Assembly: GCF_017377795.1 (NCBI RefSeq)
Contig: NZ_JAFRDR010000007.1
Span: 1 to 64,000 of the forward strand
Source of the DNA: Williamsia soli
GTDB taxonomy: Bacteria > Actinomycetota > Actinomycetes > Mycobacteriales > Mycobacteriaceae
Reading direction: 5' to 3'
DNA length: 64,000 nucleotides
How positions within the stretch are numbered: the stretch's first letter is position 1; every line of letters begins with the position of its first letter. The notes under the pieces are model-generated. The model did no database searches and was not told the DNA's origin. It saw only the letters and a program-made list of their open reading frames with translations. Position numbers and translations under genes: made by a program. Of the stretch, positions 63,542 through 64,000 are shown piece after piece.

Positions 63542-63970
63542 GTGGCCACAACCTGGGACGATTCCACCGCGGGTCTCTTACGGCTGCCATCGGGACGGAC
63601 TGTCCGCGGACGAGGATTACGTCACGGGATACCCACAGGCCCCGACCCCGACTTCGGGCTGTACTTACTCGGACACGAACCGCCCGCGGTCGATTGGCCG
63701 AGCCGCTGGCTGAGGTGGCGCGACTTCTGGCTCCCGGCCGATCGCGTCGACGCGGCAGACGCGTTCCGGGAGGCGTGGTCGCGGTCGGAGGGGGAGAGGG
63801 CCGAGATCGCGTGTCTGGGCGGACGAGGGCGGACGGGTACCGCGCTGGCGTGCATCGCCGTGATCGATGGGGTGCCTGCTGCCGAAGCCGTCGCGTACGT
63901 CCGGGCTCACTATTCGCCGTCTGCGGTCGAGACACCCTGGCAGCGCCGCTACGTCGCCCGCTTTCCGTAA
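63542..63970 (+). CDS. Small tyrosine-phosphatase-like protein
   Basis: A 142-residue protein with a cysteine-phosphatase P-loop: IACLGGRGRTGTALACIAV, which has the C-x5-R spacing of protein tyrosine/dual-specificity phosphatases. Upstream, LYLLGHEPPAVDWPSRWLRW and LPADRVDAADAFREAW match a small actinobacterial phosphatase group as far as I recall. The usual histidine before the catalytic Cys is replaced by Ala. The start is GTG at 63542 with AGGGTGAAA upstream. It is divergent from the conserved unknown gene, with 112 bases between. Nothing is seen in the final 30 bases. Confidence 0.7.
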   Translation: MATTWDDSTAGLLRLPSGRTVRGRGLRHGIPTGPDPDFGLYLLGHEPPAVDWPSRWLRWRDFWLPADRVDAADAFREAWSRSEGERAEIACLGGRGRTGTALACIAVIDGVPAAEAVAYVRAHYSPSAVETPWQRRYVARFP

Positions 63971-64000
63971 AAGCACACCGTTGAGTCATGTGCACACGTT

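Overview
The window looks like chromosome of a high-G+C, mycolic-acid-type actinobacterium, most plausibly Gordonia or a close relative. The basis is gene order and protein recognition, not a database search. The backbone fgd - pta - ackA - pknG/glnH/glnX - mutT3 - thiE - thiO/S/G - thiD/thiC - xthA follows the Mycobacterium tuberculosis Rv0407-Rv0427c order, while the genes placed between these anchors differ. No tRNA, rRNA, CRISPR array, insertion sequence or phage gene was seen.

Region 1 (1-14.5 kb) is central metabolism and nutrient sensing. It holds the end of F420-dependent glucose-6-phosphate dehydrogenase, a DUF1206 membrane protein, a 39-residue membrane peptide, a divergent LysR/EamA pair, a TetR regulator, the decayed remains of a PMT/ArnT-like glycosyltransferase, the acetate pair pta-ackA, the pknG-glnH-glnX operon and a Nudix hydrolase. 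It ends with a stand-alone protein resembling the regulatory domain of 2-isopropylmalate synthase, preceded by a 13-codon leader containing Ile-Leu-Val-Val. Region 2 (14.5-22 kb) is thiamine biosynthesis (thiE, thiOSG, thiDC) with two TPP riboswitches, plus an ABC-2 transporter pair.

Region 3 (22-54.4 kb) is a mycobactin/nocobactin-type siderophore locus placed between thiC and xthA. MbtI-like salicylate synthase and MbtA-like salicyl-AMP ligase diverge from an intergenic region with two IdeR/DmdR-like iron boxes. A three-gene ABC-2 exporter, MbtB-like (ArCP-Cy-A-PCP), MbtG-like lysine hydroxylase, MbtK-like acyltransferase, MbtT-like thioesterase, MbtC/MbtD-like PKS and MbtE/MbtF-like NRPSs follow. 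A SagB-type flavin dehydrogenase, an iron-siderophore binding lipoprotein and a siderophore-interacting flavoreductase close the locus. The expected product is salicylate joined to an azoline made from Ser or Thr, an acyl-hydroxylysine, a 3-hydroxyacyl unit and a second lysine. The SagB-type enzyme suggests the oxazoline may be oxidised to oxazole, as in nocobactins. MbtE carries a second, eroded adenylation domain. No MbtH-like gene is visible.

Region 4 (54.4-64 kb) has a small membrane protein, an MFS exporter with its MarR regulator and a perfect palindromic operator, exonuclease III, a 44-residue basic protein joined to an alanine-dehydrogenase-like enzyme, a compact ethanolamine operon (permease, eutB, eutC), a conserved protein of unknown function and a small tyrosine-phosphatase-like protein.
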